Source: an uncultured Clostridium sp. (GTDB lineage: Bacteria; Bacillota; Clostridia; Lachnospirales; Lachnospiraceae). Taken from it: a stretch of DNA of 64,000 nucleotides. The notes under the pieces are model-generated. The model was not told where the DNA came from. It did no database searches and saw only the letters and a list, made by a program, of their open reading frames with translations. A program made the position numbers and the translations under genes. The stretch lies in NCBI GenBank assembly GCA_947575275.1, contig CANPMS010000002.1, forward strand, positions 1-64,000, in the 5' to 3' direction. Every line of letters begins with the position of its first letter. The stretch's first letter is position 1. Positions 62,837 through 64,000 of this stretch are shown here, piece after piece.

Positions 62837-64000
62837 ATGGCTAATAAACGTGTTATTCAGGTGGAGGAGAAGGTGCCGGTTCAGCTTTTGATTCCACTGA
62901 GCATTCAGCATATGTTCGCAATGTTCGGTGCATCGGTTCTGGTTCCCTTTATTTTCGGCATCAGTCCGGCGATTGTTCTTTTTATGAATGGTCTCGGAAC
63001 GCTTTTGTTCATCTTTATTACAAAGGGAAAGGCTCCGGCGTATCTTGGTTCCAGCTTTGCATTCCTTGCTCCTGCAGGAATCGTTATCAGCAGCTACGGC
63101 TATGAGTACGCACTGGGGGGATTCGTTACAGTCGGTTTCTTTGGCTGTGTGCTTGCCCTGATTATCTATAAATTTGGTACCGAGTGGATTGAGGTGGTTC
63201 TGCCGCCTGCAGCCATGGGACCTGTTGTGGCATTAATCGGTCTGGAGCTTTCCGGCTCCGCCGCCAGCAATGCGGGACTTCTGGATGAGACCATCAATCC
63301 AAGAAACCTGATTGTATTTCTTGTAACTCTGGGCGTTGCAGTGTTCGGCTCTATTGTTTTCCGAAAATTCTTGTCGGTCATTCCCATTCTGATTGCGGTG
63401 CTGGCCGGCTATGCAGCGGCGATTGCCTGCAAAATTGTGAGCTTTAAAGAGGTGGCGGCGGCGCCCTGGTTTGCACTTCCAAACTTTACGGTACCCAAAT
63501 TCAATGCCGAAGCCATTATGATTATCTTGCCGGTTATTTTGGTTATCGCCTCTGAGCACATCGGACATCAGGTAGTGACCAGTAAAATTGTAGGACGGGA
63601 TCTTCTGAGGGATCCAGGACTTCATAGAAGTCTGTTTGCCGATAATTTTTCCACCATGATTTCCGGTTTAATCGGCTCTGTTCCAACTACGACCTATGGT
63701 GAGAATATCGGTGTGATGGCTATGACCGGCGTGTACAGCGTGTATGTTATTGCAGGCGCGGCGGTATTATCCATTATCTGCTCCTTTGTGGGTAAGCTGT
63801 CCATGTTAATCAGCACAATTCCGGGACCGGTAATCGGAGGTATTTCCTTTTTGTTGTACGGAATGATTGGAACCTCCGGTCTGCGTATCCTGGTGGACGG
63901 CAATGTGGATTTTGGAAAATCAAGAAATCAGGCGCTGACCTCTGTTATTTTTGTGACCGGTCTTTCCGGCATTGCTGTAAAATTCGGAAATGTCCAGCTT
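62837..64000 (+). CDS. uraA: Uracil permease, cut by the window end
   Basis: 388 codons are visible and the frame is still open at the window edge. VQLLIPLSIQHMFAMFGASV, APAYLGSSFAFLAP and ASEHIGHQ then VPTTTYGENIGVMAMT are the UraA signatures of the nucleobase-cation symporter-2 family (14 transmembrane segments in full). The first two and the ENIG box contact uracil. ACAGGAGGTAG precedes ATG 62837. The 98-base gap upstream is AT-rich and has no PyrR-type attenuator that I can see. Confidence 0.93.
   Translation, partial: MANKRVIQVEEKVPVQLLIPLSIQHMFAMFGASVLVPFIFGISPAIVLFMNGLGTLLFIFITKGKAPAYLGSSFAFLAPAGIVISSYGYEYALGGFVTVGFFGCVLALIIYKFGTEWIEVVLPPAAMGPVVALIGLELSGSAASNAGLLDETINPRNLIVFLVTLGVAVFGSIVFRKFLSVIPILIAVLAGYAAAIACKIVSFKEVAAAPWFALPNFTVPKFNAEAIMIILPVILVIASEHIGHQVVTSKIVGRDLLRDPGLHRSLFADNFSTMISGLIGSVPTTTYGENIGVMAMTGVYSVYVIAGAAVLSIICSFVGKLSMLISTIPGPVIGGISFLLYGMIGTSGLRILVDGNVDFGKSRNQALTSVIFVTGLSGIAVKFGNVQL

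Noticed and set aside
1-64000. CRISPR arrays, complete insertion sequences, prophage genes, rRNA
   Set aside because: No regular spaced repeats, no transposase, integrase or phage structural gene, and no rRNA sequence was seen on either strand.

Overview
The window looks like a chromosomal segment of a spore-forming, low-to-mid GC Gram-positive anaerobe, most likely a Lachnospiraceae (Clostridium cluster XIVa) relative. The evidence is the gene content and order: PolC-type DNA polymerase III, CodY, an alpha/beta small acid-soluble spore protein, YlbJ, TTG/GTG starts with strong AGGAGG ribosome-binding sites, tRNA genes without encoded CCA, and the order rpsB-tsf ... pyrH-frr-uppS-cdsA-dxr-rseP-ispG-polC. 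No database search was possible; family names come from reading motifs.

Layout. 0-3.8 kb: an ABC importer (lipoprotein, permease, ATPase) followed by a cytidylate-kinase-like P-loop protein. 3.8-5.2 kb: a decayed patch with a hairpin row, an unknown Zn-ribbon-like membrane protein and a frameshifted response-regulator remnant. 5.2-8.4 kb: an acidic lipoprotein divergent from an SH3/NlpC-P60 cell-wall hydrolase, then a small Cys-rich membrane protein. 8.3-11.8 kb: a radical-SAM DNA-repair-type protein, its usual partner and an alpha/beta hydrolase, behind a promoter carrying a LexA (SOS) box. 12-17.7 kb: yifB-dprA-topA-codY. 17.7-19.6 kb: rpsB-tsf.

19.6-28.9 kb is an accessory stretch splitting the usually contiguous tsf and pyrH. 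It holds a structured RNA-like region, an AT-rich gene for a GHKL ATPase fused to a PD-(D/E)XK (Shedu-like) nuclease, a YhcG/DUF1016 nuclease, a Pth2 peptidyl-tRNA hydrolase, gene remnants, a reverse-strand asnB, a sodium-dependent transporter and an Sfp-type phosphopantetheinyl transferase. The GHKL-nuclease plus YhcG pair is the best candidate for an undescribed (probably defence) system.

28.9-39.6 kb is a tight housekeeping run for UMP kinase, ribosome recycling, undecaprenyl and phospholipid precursors, MEP isoprenoid steps (dxr, ispG), site-2 protease and PolC. 39.6-42.6 kb is a copper module: csoR behind a CsoR-type operator, then copA with a C-terminal CopZ-like domain that has its own internal ribosome-binding site. 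42.7-43.0 kb: three tRNA genes (Pro-CGG, Glu-CTC, Thr-CGT). 43.0-45.5 kb: a polar amino-acid ABC importer behind a leader hairpin. 45.6-49.9 kb: type IIA topoisomerase subunits, probably topoisomerase IV. 49.9-64 kb: asd, galM, a spore-protein gene with a sigma-G-like promoter, rsmD-coaD, a coiled-coil protein, ylbJ (reverse), RNA-modification genes, a HAD phosphatase, an SDR, a lipase-like protein, recU and a truncated uraA.
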